Shown one piece after another: positions 48,294-57,960 of a stretch of 64,000 nt of DNA. Under the pieces are notes generated by a model. That model was given only the letters and a program-made list of their open reading frames with translations, ran no database searches and was not told where the DNA came from. Numbering within the stretch: position 1 is the stretch's first letter; the number at the start of each line of letters is the position of its first letter. Position numbers and translations under genes: made by a program. This DNA comes from Carboxylicivirga sp. (GTDB lineage Bacteria > Bacteroidota > Bacteroidia > Bacteroidales > Marinilabiliaceae). Location: the NCBI GenBank assembly GCA_025210475.1, contig JAOARW010000067.1, forward strand, positions 1 to 64,000, given 5' to 3'.

Positions 48294-48875
48294 TCAGGAT
48301 ACGAAAAGCCAATAAAATAATGCCCCAAATCCACCAATATTATCCAGGTTCTTTTTTAGAAAAGCCAAGGCCTGGGTCATTTGGTTTTTAACGGTTTTCT
48401 CCGAAATATTTAATTGCTCAGCAATTTCTTTGGTTGACTTTCCTTTCTCACGACTCAGAAGAAATATTTCTTTTCTTTTCTCGGGAAGCTGATCCACTAG
48501 AATCTTATATTTCTCGTTAAGCAGGTTATAATTAAGAACATTCTCAGTTGAAGAACTATTGTTGGCCTGCGCATGCATTATAAAATCCTGGTACTTTTCC
48601 TCACTTAACCTTTTCCTGAAAATCGATAAAATGGTGTTTTTCGAAATCGTATAAAGAAGCGCATCCAGACTCGATTCGCCAGAAAGGGTTTTGTGCTTAT
48701 CCCAAAGCTTAATAAAGGTTTCCTGAATTACATCCAGGGCTGCATCCTCATCCTTCAGATAAGACACACAGAAGTTCAATAGTTTCTTATAATACAAACA
48801 GTAAATTTCATCCATAGCTTTTTTATCGCTATTTCTGAGCCTTTTCAGAATTGATTGCATCGATGAATTTACCAT
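48294..48875 (-). CDS. ECF-type sigma factor of the dextran-type locus
   Basis: Sigma-70 family factor for the downstream operon. The 193-residue protein has region 2 with DEDAALDVIQETFIKLWDK and region 4 with a helix-turn-helix in KSTKEIAEQLNISEKTVKNQM. A hydrophobic C-terminal tail follows. Bacteroides dextran loci are usually controlled by a SusR-like regulator, so ECF/FecR control is a difference. Start at 48875 is used; a second ATG five codons on is possible. Confidence 0.93.
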   Translation of the reverse strand: MVNSSMQSILKRLRNSDKKAMDEIYCLYYKKLLNFCVSYLKDEDAALDVIQETFIKLWDKHKTLSGESSLDALLYTISKNTILSIFRKRLSEEKYQDFIMHAQANNSSSTENVLNYNLLNEKYKILVDQLPEKRKEIFLLSREKGKSTKEIAEQLNISEKTVKNQMTQALAFLKKNLDNIGGFGALFYWLFVS

Positions 48876-49176
48876 TTCCCTTTGTTGTCTTTGAGGGCGA
48901 AATTAATAATCTTCAAATGATTTACCAATGGCAATTAAATCAATACGATTCTATTTCTGATTTACAATCCCTTTTACAGTTGGTAAGTCCGATACAAATG
49001 TAACTCCTAACTCCCCTCCTATTTTTAAACGTTAATCAACAGTCACTTGATTTTATCAACATAATTATGAGCATTTGGAAATATAATTCTATTTTAGTAA
49101 CCGTTAATTAGAATTTTTAATACAATTCTAAATTGCAGATTATACCCCGACAAACTATCAACTACTAATAAATGTT
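48876..49176. other. Divergent intergenic region
   Basis: About 300 bp between the second ECF sigma gene and the MORN-repeat gene. It is AT-rich, with no exact TAnnTTTG box on either strand and no supported ORF or RNA gene. Confidence 0.5.
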
Positions 49177-51084
49177 ATGACCAGACAAGAACAACTAGAA
49201 TTTTGTAAAAAATGCAAAAATCGTAAAAAGGATTTTCAACAAGGATTGTTGTGCAGCATTACCGGTGAAAAAGCGGATTTTGAAAACACCTGTGAGCATT
49301 ATAACCACGATGAAACTATATCCGAAACAGTTACTGATTCAGATGATGTGGCCGATACAGCTGTACTCGAAGGTGTCGACCAAAACATCATCGACAAACT
49401 AAAAACACATCAGGATTTTTATTACGCCATTATTGGAGGTTTGCTGGCCAGTATTCTCAGCGCTGTTATTTGGGCAACTATTACGGTAGCTACTGAAATG
49501 CAAATTGGTTATATGGCAATTGGTGTTGGGCTATTGGTAGGCTTTTCTGTTCGCTTTTTCGGAGCAGGCATTGATCAGAAATTTGGATATTTAGGTGCTA
49601 TCCTATCATTATTTGGCTGTCTAACAGGTAACCTATTCAGCCAGGTAGCTTTTTTTGCCAATGAAGCATCCATGAGTTACCTCGAGATATTATCCATGCT
49701 TAGTTTTAGCGATATTGTGGATGTGTTGTCACAAACTTTTAGTCCGATTGACATATTATTTTATGGAATAGCCCTTTACGAAGGATATAAACTGGCGTTT
49801 AGAAAAATTTCGGCATTGGAGATTAAAATGCTTCACGAAAATAAATCTGAAGGTTTCCCTGCCAATTACAAACTACGTCTGCCTTTGGTGATTGTTTCCA
49901 TCTTGGTGATGGGCTCATTTATAATTACTGTAAACAATGGAGTAAGTGGTTTTAAAACCTACCATTACGAATCGGGTAAACGTATGTCGGAAGGTGAAAT
50001 GGTGCACAGCAAAGAGGATGGTAAATGGACTTATTGGTACGAAAATGGCAACACACAATTGGTAGCTCATTTTTCTAAAGGCACACCGAACGGATTATGG
50101 CAATGGTACAATGAAGATGGACAAATGATAAAACAAGGCCATTATAAAATGGGATTGGAGGACAGTATTTGGTTTAACTACCATGAAAATGGCGCTGTGC
50201 TTGATTCCGGAAAGTATATAAACGGACGAAAAACCGGTACATGGAAAAACTGGTACAATACATCTAAACTTCTGCAAGAAGGTAAGTATGAAAGAGATCG
50301 TCAAGTTGGTTTATGGAAGTCCTATCATGAAAATGGTCAACTGGCCACTATAGGTGAAATAAAAGAAAGTATACCGGTAGGCGAATGGTTAATCTATTTT
50401 GAAAATGGTCAGCTCGAAACAAGAATGATTCATGAATCTCGTGAAAAGCTTATTATTAAAGATGTCTGGAATAAGAAAGGCAAACAACTGGTAAAAAACG
50501 GAAATGGTACTTATAAAACTTATTATCCATCGGGGCAGTTATCTGCAGAAGGTAAGGTTAAAGATGGTCTAAGATATGGTAAATGGATAAGTTACTACAC
50601 CAATGGCAAAAAAAGGGAAATTGGTGAATATGAAAATGAAATATATAAAATTCAGAACTCATGGGATTCCGAAGGTAAAGCAATGGTAGTTGACGGCAAT
50701 GGTGATTACCAATCCTATTACGATGATGAAACTAAAATACATCAAACAGGTCAGGTTTTGAATGGTCTGCGCGAAGGTACCTGGTCCACCTTATATGAAA
50801 GCACTCAAAGCTTATATCAGGTAGATAATTACAAGGCTGGTCGTCAACTAGGTGAATCAAAAGTCTATTACGAAACCGGAGAATTATATGCCAGCGGACA
50901 AATGAAAGATAACATTCAGGATGGAGAATGGAACTGGTATTACATAAGCGGCGTACATTCATCAAAAGTTACTTTTCGCAATGGTAAAAAAGAAGGTACG
51001 CAAATAATGTGGGGAGAAGATGGTAAAAAAACAAAAGAAGAATATTACGCCAATGGTGAATTAATTGAGGAGAAAGTTTTTTAA
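49177..51084 (+). CDS. Membrane protein with Cys-ribbon head and MORN-like repeats
   Basis: Function unknown. The 635-residue protein opens with Cys10, Cys13, Cys26 and Cys39, spaced like a small zinc ribbon. Several hydrophobic segments follow (about 82-105, 112-131, 137-160 and 229-248). From about residue 255 to the end there are roughly fifteen repeats of 20-25 residues of the type GxWxxYYENGQLxxxGxYKxG, as in MORN-type/YwqK-like repeat proteins. Such repeats often mediate binding, but no partner is evident. It is a single gene with its own terminator. Confidence 0.85.
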   Translation: MTRQEQLEFCKKCKNRKKDFQQGLLCSITGEKADFENTCEHYNHDETISETVTDSDDVADTAVLEGVDQNIIDKLKTHQDFYYAIIGGLLASILSAVIWATITVATEMQIGYMAIGVGLLVGFSVRFFGAGIDQKFGYLGAILSLFGCLTGNLFSQVAFFANEASMSYLEILSMLSFSDIVDVLSQTFSPIDILFYGIALYEGYKLAFRKISALEIKMLHENKSEGFPANYKLRLPLVIVSILVMGSFIITVNNGVSGFKTYHYESGKRMSEGEMVHSKEDGKWTYWYENGNTQLVAHFSKGTPNGLWQWYNEDGQMIKQGHYKMGLEDSIWFNYHENGAVLDSGKYINGRKTGTWKNWYNTSKLLQEGKYERDRQVGLWKSYHENGQLATIGEIKESIPVGEWLIYFENGQLETRMIHESREKLIIKDVWNKKGKQLVKNGNGTYKTYYPSGQLSAEGKVKDGLRYGKWISYYTNGKKREIGEYENEIYKIQNSWDSEGKAMVVDGNGDYQSYYDDETKIHQTGQVLNGLREGTWSTLYESTQSLYQVDNYKAGRQLGESKVYYETGELYASGQMKDNIQDGEWNWYYISGVHSSKVTFRNGKKEGTQIMWGEDGKKTKEEYYANGELIEEKVF

Positions 51085-51113
51085 ATAAAAAATAGTTTGA
51101 TTTAAAAACAAAG

Positions 51114-51152
51114 AAAGTGTCTTAAACCATCTGATTTAAGACACTTTTTTTA
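51114..51152. terminator. Bidirectional terminator
   Basis: AAAGTGTCTTAAA (51114-51126) pairs perfectly with TTTAAGACACTTT (51135-51147) and is followed by T on the plus strand. It lies between the convergent MORN-repeat and PKD/propeller genes. Confidence 0.85.
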
Positions 51153-51162
51153 TGCTCTAACG

Positions 51163-52716
51163 CTACTGAATAATAGCAACTCTGCTTCCAACAATTACAT
51201 ACTTGTTGTTACCATATGTTACATCAAGCCAATTGCCATCGGCATCGAATGATTTTGCGGTATCAAAATTCAGGTCTTCGGTAATAAATATCTTATCATC
51301 AGTTAAATGTTTACCTAGCATTAGGTAGGTATCATTCAGAAATTTTCCACCTTGCAGCGCGACTGAATTACTTTTCAAAGTCCAGTTTTCACCATCCGCA
51401 GAAATTGCCATGGTTGTTGAACCTTGCGAAACAGTTGCCACAAAACCGGCCTTACCGTAGCTTACTTCAATAAACCTCCGGTAACCACTTTTATCAATGG
51501 TTTTAAACTCCCAGTTATCACCATCGGCTGAATATCCAACTCTGCCATTATTGCCTACCATCACATATTTATTGTTACCATGACTTACACTATACCAAAC
51601 ATCGTCGGTATAATTACTTTTATCAATGACCAGATCAGAGAAATCATCTTTTTTTGCAATGCCATATCGTCCCGATTTAGAAGTAAAAACATAAGTGCCA
51701 GAATAATAAACCACACTATACCAATGCCTCTGTTCTGCTGTTGTTGTTTTTGTCCAGCTCTGGCCATCGGCAGAGGTAGCAATGGCACCATAATCACCTG
51801 TTGCAACAAAACGATTATTGGCAAAAATTACTTCGTGCCACGAATCACCACCTGTCATGTTTGACACCTCATGCCAGTTTTCGCCATCAGTTGAATAATT
51901 GATGGTACCTCGGTCTTCGTCTTTTGCCGAATTACCATAATGCCCAACCGCCACAAAGGTGTTATTACCAAAAGCCACCGATTTCAATAAAGCATCGGTG
52001 CGGCTCACACCTGCAAATGTAATTGTTTGTGTTTGAGAAACTGCATTAACAGTAATTACCACCTTATCAGCTTCCGAATCTTCACTGCCATCGTTTACAA
52101 TCAATGAAAAGGTATAAATACCGGCAGTGCCGGGAGCAGTGAATGTTGGTTGTGCAGCATCAACAGCCGAAAGCGTTACACTTTCCGGGTTTGAAGTATC
52201 CACGGTCCACTTATAGCTCAACTGGTCCTGATCGGCATCTGATGAAGCACTGGCATCCAAAGTAACAAGCGATCCTGCATCAACCGTTTGATCATCGCCA
52301 GCATTGGCTACCGGCTTATTATTGGAAGGCGCTGCCGCCTGAACGCTAACAGTCACCTGATCGGCTTTAGAATTCAGTTCGCCATCGCTAACAACGAGGC
52401 TAAAGGTATAATCGCCGGCTGTGGCTGGTGCTGTAAAGGTTGGATTAACCACTTTTTTATCTGATAATTCAACACCTGCCGGGTTATTGGATGCTGCGGA
52501 CCAAACATATGTCAGCTCTTGTTTTTCAGGATCGGAAGAAGCATCAGCTGTTAATTTCACCAAATCGCCGGCTGTTACAGTCTGATCATCACCTGCATTG
52601 GCGGTAGGAGCTTTGTTTTCCGTTTGCTGCGTTTCAGGGCTTGTGTCCTTCTCGCATGCACTTGTGCACATGGCAAAAAATGCCATCATTAAAACAATGT
52701 AATTAATTCGTTTCAT
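51163..52716 (-). CDS. Lipoprotein with two PKD domains and a propeller-like C-terminus
   Basis: The 517-residue protein has a lipoprotein signal peptide ending in TSAC (Cys21), two tandem PKD-type domains (about 35-125 and 133-225) sharing the pattern PxANAGDDQTVxAG and FSLxVxDG, and a C-terminal region (about 230-517) of repeats like FGNNxFVAVGxxG and YSADGxNWxxK. Those repeats resemble the seven-bladed propeller of Ycf48/sialidase-type proteins. A cell-surface binding or adhesion role is plausible. No catalytic residues were recognised. It is a single gene. Confidence 0.85.
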   Translation of the reverse strand: MKRINYIVLMMAFFAMCTSACEKDTSPETQQTENKAPTANAGDDQTVTAGDLVKLTADASSDPEKQELTYVWSAASNNPAGVELSDKKVVNPTFTAPATAGDYTFSLVVSDGELNSKADQVTVSVQAAAPSNNKPVANAGDDQTVDAGSLVTLDASASSDADQDQLSYKWTVDTSNPESVTLSAVDAAQPTFTAPGTAGIYTFSLIVNDGSEDSEADKVVITVNAVSQTQTITFAGVSRTDALLKSVAFGNNTFVAVGHYGNSAKDEDRGTINYSTDGENWHEVSNMTGGDSWHEVIFANNRFVATGDYGAIATSADGQSWTKTTTAEQRHWYSVVYYSGTYVFTSKSGRYGIAKKDDFSDLVIDKSNYTDDVWYSVSHGNNKYVMVGNNGRVGYSADGDNWEFKTIDKSGYRRFIEVSYGKAGFVATVSQGSTTMAISADGENWTLKSNSVALQGGKFLNDTYLMLGKHLTDDKIFITEDLNFDTAKSFDADGNWLDVTYGNNKYVIVGSRVAIIQ

Positions 52717-53035
52717 GTAGTCAGTTATTTCGATCTGTTTGGATCGTCATTATTCATTTACTTATCAGTCAAAATCCAAACAAAATCAGTTAATTTCCCC
52801 ATACTGATAAGTTGTTGTGCCTGCTAAATAAACAAAAAAGCAAGTGAAATAATAACGCTTCAGTACTCAGTATTTAAAGTACTTTAACTACCTATTCACT
52901 TGCTTTCATCAGCTTTACAGCTTAACTAACTAATAATCAATCCTTGTTACAAAAACCTCCTGATGAAAAATCAAAACAATGATTTTCGTCACTGGTGAAA
53001 ATTATCATAATCCGACTATGATTTTGTCTTTTAGT
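52717..53035. other. Intergenic region with terminator
   Basis: A 319-bp gap containing the long hairpin at 52834-52906 and presumably the promoter of the PKD/propeller gene, for which no exact -7 box was found. Confidence 0.5.
52834..52906 (-). terminator. Terminator of the GH127-GH43 cluster
   Basis: AAAGCAAGTGAA (52837-52848) pairs with TTCACTTGCTTT (52895-52906) around a 46-nt loop with its own pairing. The minus-strand product ends in T. It lies 130 bp after the last cluster gene. Confidence 0.6.
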
Positions 53036-53968
53036 TTAGTTATTATCATCACTCGGATAAGCCTTTATCAATGCCTGCAATTCCTCGTCTGTCACTGCCA
53101 CAAAGCTACAGTGTTTGGCATCTTGAGGGCTGGTGACATCAATTTTGGTAAATGTTTTAAAATCGTCGGTTTCCCATGCTTCCAGGGCACTGCGAAAGGG
53201 ATCGCCATAGATGTACCATTTATCCTGTCCGATTAGTTTAACGACTTCCGGCCCCTCGGTTGGTTTCGTTTCATTGGGTAATACAACCTCACCATAGCCA
53301 TCTTTACCAAAAGTAAAATCAGGATGATCAGGATCAAGTGTTGGCGAAACATACATGCGGTTTCCTTTTCGATCTTCGGTCATTGCCGCTTTATGAAACC
53401 CATAATACAAATCGTCGTGTTTAACAATTGTCAGGTCGATACTCGAAGTACCAATATCGTAGTATAATTTCGACTGATCATTGGAAATATTCTTCCAATC
53501 CTTTGTTTTCAGGTAACGCATCACATTATGACCATTGACAACTGAAGCCCAATAAACATAGAAAACCTCCTCTTTATCACAATAAAAAAATTCAGGAGCC
53601 CAGGCCCTAACCATACTTGAGTCAACCACATCAATGCCTCCTCCCTTCCAATTGATCAGGTCATCCGATTCCCAATGAAAAATAGTTGGATGATCCCAGC
53701 CTTTGGTATGAACGAGGTGAAACTTGCCATTTACACGATTCACAAAAGGATCGCGCAAACGAACACCCGAATCAAATACCGGTTCGTTATTATTTAATGC
53801 CGTCCAGTTTTTTGCGTCGTAACTATAGGCCAAATGCAACTTTTCGCTGCTCGACTTAAAGTAAGGCATAATGTATGCTGTATACTCTTTTTCAGCATCT
53901 CTCTTTATAAAAGAACAGCTTTGAATGATAGCCGCAACTGCAATTATTACTAATAATAGCTGTTTCAT
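53036..53968 (-). CDS. GH43-like lipoprotein glycosidase
   Basis: Five-bladed propeller enzyme of the GH43 type, probably acting on arabinose- or galactose-containing side chains. The 310-residue protein has a lipoprotein signal peptide ending in IIQSC, then LHLAYSYDAKNW, RLRDPFVNRVNGKFHL with a likely catalytic Asp in RDP, RAWAPEFFYC, and TEGPEVVKL with a likely catalytic Glu. It is paralogous to the gene at 55159-56094. Its ATG overlaps the stop of the preceding gene by 4 bp (ATGA), so the two are translationally coupled. Confidence 0.85.
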   Translation of the reverse strand: MKQLLLVIIAVAAIIQSCSFIKRDAEKEYTAYIMPYFKSSSEKLHLAYSYDAKNWTALNNNEPVFDSGVRLRDPFVNRVNGKFHLVHTKGWDHPTIFHWESDDLINWKGGGIDVVDSSMVRAWAPEFFYCDKEEVFYVYWASVVNGHNVMRYLKTKDWKNISNDQSKLYYDIGTSSIDLTIVKHDDLYYGFHKAAMTEDRKGNRMYVSPTLDPDHPDFTFGKDGYGEVVLPNETKPTEGPEVVKLIGQDKWYIYGDPFRSALEAWETDDFKTFTKIDVTSPQDAKHCSFVAVTDEELQALIKAYPSDDNN

Positions 53969-55080
53969 TTCTTATCCATAATTTGTTTAATAAACTCCGT
54001 TTCCTCTTTTATGTATGGCAAACCATCTATGCGCAATACATCGTGAAACCACAACTCAGGCTCTGCGGTATAGCTCTTATCCCACGAATCCCATGGGTAG
54101 ATGGTCTGCGATTTACCATTGACAAATCCCCAATTATAAGCTGCTACATTGTATTTCTTAAAAATGGGCAATATATCCTGAAACGTTGATCCCACAGTAC
54201 GAGCCATATACTCGGTACAAACCAGTGGGCGGTTCGATAGTGCCAAACGCTTCACCTGTTTTTCTGTGGTTTTTGCATCAGCATAGCAATGGAAGTTAAT
54301 CAGATCAGAATTTTGATAGGCAAATGCATCAATGGCACTCATCTGATCCAGCTCCTTATGAATGGATGTCCAAACATCGATGCAAATGGGTTGTGAAGGA
54401 TTTACTTCACGTGCCCATCGGTGAACTTTTTTCAGCAAATCGAGCGAGTATTTCGATTTATTTTCAGGCTCCATTCCTTGCTTTCCGTAACTACCGCCAT
54501 TGGTGTTTCCCGGCTCATTGTATATGTCCCAAATAACAACACGCTTGTCATTTTTAAAATGCGTCATAATTCCTTTGATATATGGCTCCAAGGCATCACA
54601 CTTTTTAGAATCAATAAGCACCTCGTGTCCAGGACTTTGTACCCAACCCGAATTATGCACATGTGGTTGAGGCTCCGGCTGCTTCCCAAATTGAGGGTAA
54701 GGATGCCAAACATCATCCAGCAATACCAGCATAGTTTTTATCCCATGTTGGTCGGCTATCTCCAGGTATTGTTCGATGCGATTAATAAAACCCTGAGCAT
54801 CTTGCTCCCAAAGCATGTGATGCAAAAACACGCGCATGGTATTAAATCCCAGATCAGCCGCCCAGCCCAGTTCGCGGTCAATGGTTTCCGGATCAAAGGT
54901 ATCGGCCTGCCACATCTCCAGCTGATTAATGGCTGTTGATGGCGCAAAATTGGCACCCACTAACCAGCCTTGCTTCTTATACCATTTATTTATTTTCTTT
55001 TCGCTCCAACGTTGAGCTTGTCCGCTACCAATAAGTCCAAAGACAAACAATAAGGTCAATAATAAATTTCTCATATCCAT
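53965..55080 (-). CDS. Clan GH-A (GH5-like) glycosidase
   Basis: The 371-residue protein has a signal peptide ending in SGQAQ and a TIM barrel with the clan GH-A pair: acid/base Glu189 in DIYNEPG and nucleophile Glu290 in VCTEYM. The N-terminal part has LGFNTMRVFLHHMLWEQD, a loop rich in aromatic residues. Fold and retaining mechanism are clear, but family (GH5 or a relative) and substrate are not. It overlaps the following GH43-like gene by 4 bp. A start at 55074 is also possible. Confidence 0.85.
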   Translation of the reverse strand: MDMRNLLLTLLFVFGLIGSGQAQRWSEKKINKWYKKQGWLVGANFAPSTAINQLEMWQADTFDPETIDRELGWAADLGFNTMRVFLHHMLWEQDAQGFINRIEQYLEIADQHGIKTMLVLLDDVWHPYPQFGKQPEPQPHVHNSGWVQSPGHEVLIDSKKCDALEPYIKGIMTHFKNDKRVVIWDIYNEPGNTNGGSYGKQGMEPENKSKYSLDLLKKVHRWAREVNPSQPICIDVWTSIHKELDQMSAIDAFAYQNSDLINFHCYADAKTTEKQVKRLALSNRPLVCTEYMARTVGSTFQDILPIFKKYNVAAYNWGFVNGKSQTIYPWDSWDKSYTAEPELWFHDVLRIDGLPYIKEETEFIKQIMDKK

Positions 55081-55158
55081 AAATTAGTGCCGTAATTATC
55101 ATTAATCTATCAATCGACCAATCAATACATTAATAATTAATCCCGGCCTTATATTTTT

Positions 55159-56094
55159 TTATTTATAATTCTTGATTATTTTTTTAGCCAGCTTGCCGGG
55201 TACTTTAAATACTGTTCCGTGTCGCACACCGCCCGTAAACGAGATTTGATCCGAAATATCAGTCCAGTTGATTAAATCTGTTGATTCAACAGCCCCCATT
55301 TTTCCCTTTCGATATTTATCGAAGAAGACAATGTATTTTCCACTCAATTTTAAACAGGTTGGTCCTTCAGCCCAGTAATCACCTGTAATTGGTTCCGAAG
55401 GTTTGGTATATGGTCCTTCGATATTTTTGGCTTTGGCCCAGCGAATGTTTTTCTCAGCCTTTGGATGGCGGGTTTCATCTTTTAGAAACAGGATGTAATC
55501 CTCATCGGCCAATTTAAGAATGGATCCGTCGATCACATTAAATCCATGATCATAAAATAGTTTGGTTTCCGAAAAAGTTTTAAAATCCTTAGTCGTTACC
55601 GAATACATGCGGTGATTGTATTTTCTGTCCCCCGTTGCATCCGTTTCCGGGAAACGTCCGGGAATGGTGGTCGACCAGAAAATCATGTACTTCTCCTTTA
55701 CATCGTCGTACACAATCTCAGGTGCCCAGCAATTCAATGCTGTCTCCTCGTGCTTCATTACAGGTATGTAAATCTGCTCCGACCAGTTAATTAAATCTTT
55801 TGAACTGGCATAACCAATGCCGTGTTCATTCCAGCCCGGTGTCCATACCATATGAAAACGTTTATCGGGCCCATAGATGATACACGGATCGCGCATTAAA
55901 ACACTCTCTCCTACTTCTGGCTGCAGGAATGATTCATCATTTTTTAAAGTATTCCATTGATAACCATCTTCACTGTAAGCCAGGTGAAGCCCATCTTCCC
56001 CATTTCCTTTAAAATAAGAGAAAAACAACACCTCTTTTTGTGCCATGCCCATCATTGGAATAATGGTCAGAATGACTAATAATATCTGTTTCAT
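55159..56094 (-). CDS. GH43-like secreted glycosidase
   Basis: Second five-bladed propeller enzyme of the cluster. The 311-residue protein has a signal peptide ending in GMAQ without a lipobox. Matching landmarks are LHLAYSEDGYQW, LMRDPCIIYGPDKRFH, NCWAPEIVYD and AEGPTCLKL. It aligns along its length with the gene at 53036-53968, so the two probably arose by duplication and may differ in location: this one periplasmic, the other lipid-anchored. It follows the GH2 gene after 29 bp. Confidence 0.85.
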   Translation of the reverse strand: MKQILLVILTIIPMMGMAQKEVLFFSYFKGNGEDGLHLAYSEDGYQWNTLKNDESFLQPEVGESVLMRDPCIIYGPDKRFHMVWTPGWNEHGIGYASSKDLINWSEQIYIPVMKHEETALNCWAPEIVYDDVKEKYMIFWSTTIPGRFPETDATGDRKYNHRMYSVTTKDFKTFSETKLFYDHGFNVIDGSILKLADEDYILFLKDETRHPKAEKNIRWAKAKNIEGPYTKPSEPITGDYWAEGPTCLKLSGKYIVFFDKYRKGKMGAVESTDLINWTDISDQISFTGGVRHGTVFKVPGKLAKKIIKNYK

Positions 56095-56123
56095 AATCTT
56101 CTTTAATCGTTATTTCTTTAATA

Positions 56124-57953
56124 CTAATAAACGCGTGAGTTAATGCTCTTAACCTTTTCAGGTTCCATTTTAATTACCTCCCGATCGTAGGTCATCAAAC
56201 CATTAACTTCGCCTTCAACATCTGTAGTTTGGGTATAAATAGCAGCTGCCAAACCTTTTTTCCTGAGAGCCGGTATTTTTTCAATTAGTTTGGCGTAATT
56301 CTTCAACAGAACTGTTCGATCATCGTAGTTGCGATAGCCCCAGTTTTTATCTTTTTGCCACAGATGGTCTTTCACAGGTAATCCGAGCCCACCAAACTCA
56401 CCTAAAACAAGCACGCGCCCATTCATAATATTTGGAGCATGATTATTGGCATCCGGCATGCCGGGTCCCGGATATTGATGCTGATCAACGGTATGTCCTG
56501 CTGCGAAAAAATTACCTCCACTCGGTCCATTCACCAGGCGCGAAGGATCATGCTTCATTGTCCAATTGATAATTTCAACCGAGTTAAACTGCCCCCACGC
56601 CTCGTTGAATGGTACCCACATAACAATGGACGGGAAATGGTAAAAATCATCCATAATTTCTTTCCATTCGTCTTTAAACTGCTGAGCCGATTGTGCTGTT
56701 CGTGTCATTTCACGCCCGTCATATCCGGATGGGCCCCGCCAATCGGCACTTTTATCCCCATTGGGCATATCCTGCCAAACCAACATACCCATTTTATCGC
56801 AATGGTAATACCAGCGGGCAGGTTCCACTTTTACGTGTTTGCGGATCATGTTAAATCCACTGTTTTTGGTTACCTCAATATCATATTTCAAAGCCTCGTC
56901 GGATGGCGCTGTATAAAGTCCTCCGGGCCACCAGCCCTGATCCAGGGTTCCCAACTGGAACAGCTCCTTGTTGTTTAGGTACAAACGCTCATGTCCATCG
57001 GCTCCAACACCCACGCTAATCTTACGCATGGCAAAATAGCTTTTTACCTCGTCTACTTTCTTGCCATTCTTCTTTAGAGTAACTTTTAAATCGTATAAAA
57101 ACGGTTGTTCCGGTGACCAAAGCTTAGGCGTTTTGATGGTCAATGATAATTGTTTATTTAAATCTCCATTAATTTCGGCAACTTTCTTCCCACCATCGTA
57201 AGCCTGAATGTTTACCTGGTAAGCTTTTGTTTGCATGTGTTTTGAAAGGGCAGCAACTGATACCTGGTTATTGTCCACATCCGGTGTTATTTTCAACGAA
57301 GCAAATGCTTGTTTCGCAACAGGCTCCAGCCATACTGTTTGCCAGATACCACTAACGGGCGTATACCAGATACCATGAGGTTTCGTTATTTGCTTACCAC
57401 GGGCTTGGGTGCCATTGCTGGTAGGATCCCAAACAGCCACAACCAATTCTTGCTGACCACCTGATGTTAATGCGTTGGTGATATCAAATGAAAAAGGATC
57501 GTAACCTCCCTGATGCATTCCGACCTTTACACCGTTAACATATACGGTTGCCTGCCAGTCTACTGCGCCAAAATTAAGTTGAATGTCTTTCCCTTTCCAG
57601 TTACCGGGTATTGTAAACGAGCGCTTATACCATAACATCTGTCGCTCGTTAATTCGCTTCTTTACCCCCGACAAGGCTGATTCTACGGCAAAAGGAACCA
57701 AAATTTCACCATCAAACTCTTCCGGTTTGTCGGCACGGCTATCGGCAATGGCATATTCCCATAAACCATTTAGATTCATCCACTTTTCACGCTCCATATG
57801 TGGGCGAGGATATTCCTGATGAACATTTTCGGCCGTAACTTCTTTGGCCCATTTACTTAATATATGGTCAGTATTTAATTGCCAGGCATCCTGTGCTCTT
57901 GCGTTGGATAGAATAAGCAAGGCTATAAAAACAATGGATATCGACTTTCTCAT
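56124..57953 (-). CDS. GH2 family glycosidase
   Basis: Retaining exo-glycosidase of the beta-galactosidase/beta-glucuronidase family. The 609-residue protein has a signal peptide ending in SNARAQ, a jelly-roll domain with RRSFTIPGNWKG-like sequence (YKRSFTIP) and GGYDPFSFDIT, an immunoglobulin-like domain, and the TIM barrel with acid/base Glu451 in PFNEAWGQ and nucleophile Glu519 in VLGEFGGLG. MRKSISIVFI at 57953 is the natural signal start; it lies 7 bp after the epimerase stop codon, whereas an upstream ATG would overlap it. Beta-galactosidase is likeliest but not proven. Confidence 0.9.
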   Translation of the reverse strand: MRKSISIVFIALLILSNARAQDAWQLNTDHILSKWAKEVTAENVHQEYPRPHMEREKWMNLNGLWEYAIADSRADKPEEFDGEILVPFAVESALSGVKKRINERQMLWYKRSFTIPGNWKGKDIQLNFGAVDWQATVYVNGVKVGMHQGGYDPFSFDITNALTSGGQQELVVAVWDPTSNGTQARGKQITKPHGIWYTPVSGIWQTVWLEPVAKQAFASLKITPDVDNNQVSVAALSKHMQTKAYQVNIQAYDGGKKVAEINGDLNKQLSLTIKTPKLWSPEQPFLYDLKVTLKKNGKKVDEVKSYFAMRKISVGVGADGHERLYLNNKELFQLGTLDQGWWPGGLYTAPSDEALKYDIEVTKNSGFNMIRKHVKVEPARWYYHCDKMGMLVWQDMPNGDKSADWRGPSGYDGREMTRTAQSAQQFKDEWKEIMDDFYHFPSIVMWVPFNEAWGQFNSVEIINWTMKHDPSRLVNGPSGGNFFAAGHTVDQHQYPGPGMPDANNHAPNIMNGRVLVLGEFGGLGLPVKDHLWQKDKNWGYRNYDDRTVLLKNYAKLIEKIPALRKKGLAAAIYTQTTDVEGEVNGLMTYDREVIKMEPEKVKSINSRVY

Positions 57954-57960
57954 ATTGTTA

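Noticed and set aside
52881-52890. Short palindrome around AGTACT in the loop of the hairpin at 52834-52906.
   Set aside because: It is short and lies within the larger terminator structure, so it needs no separate explanation.
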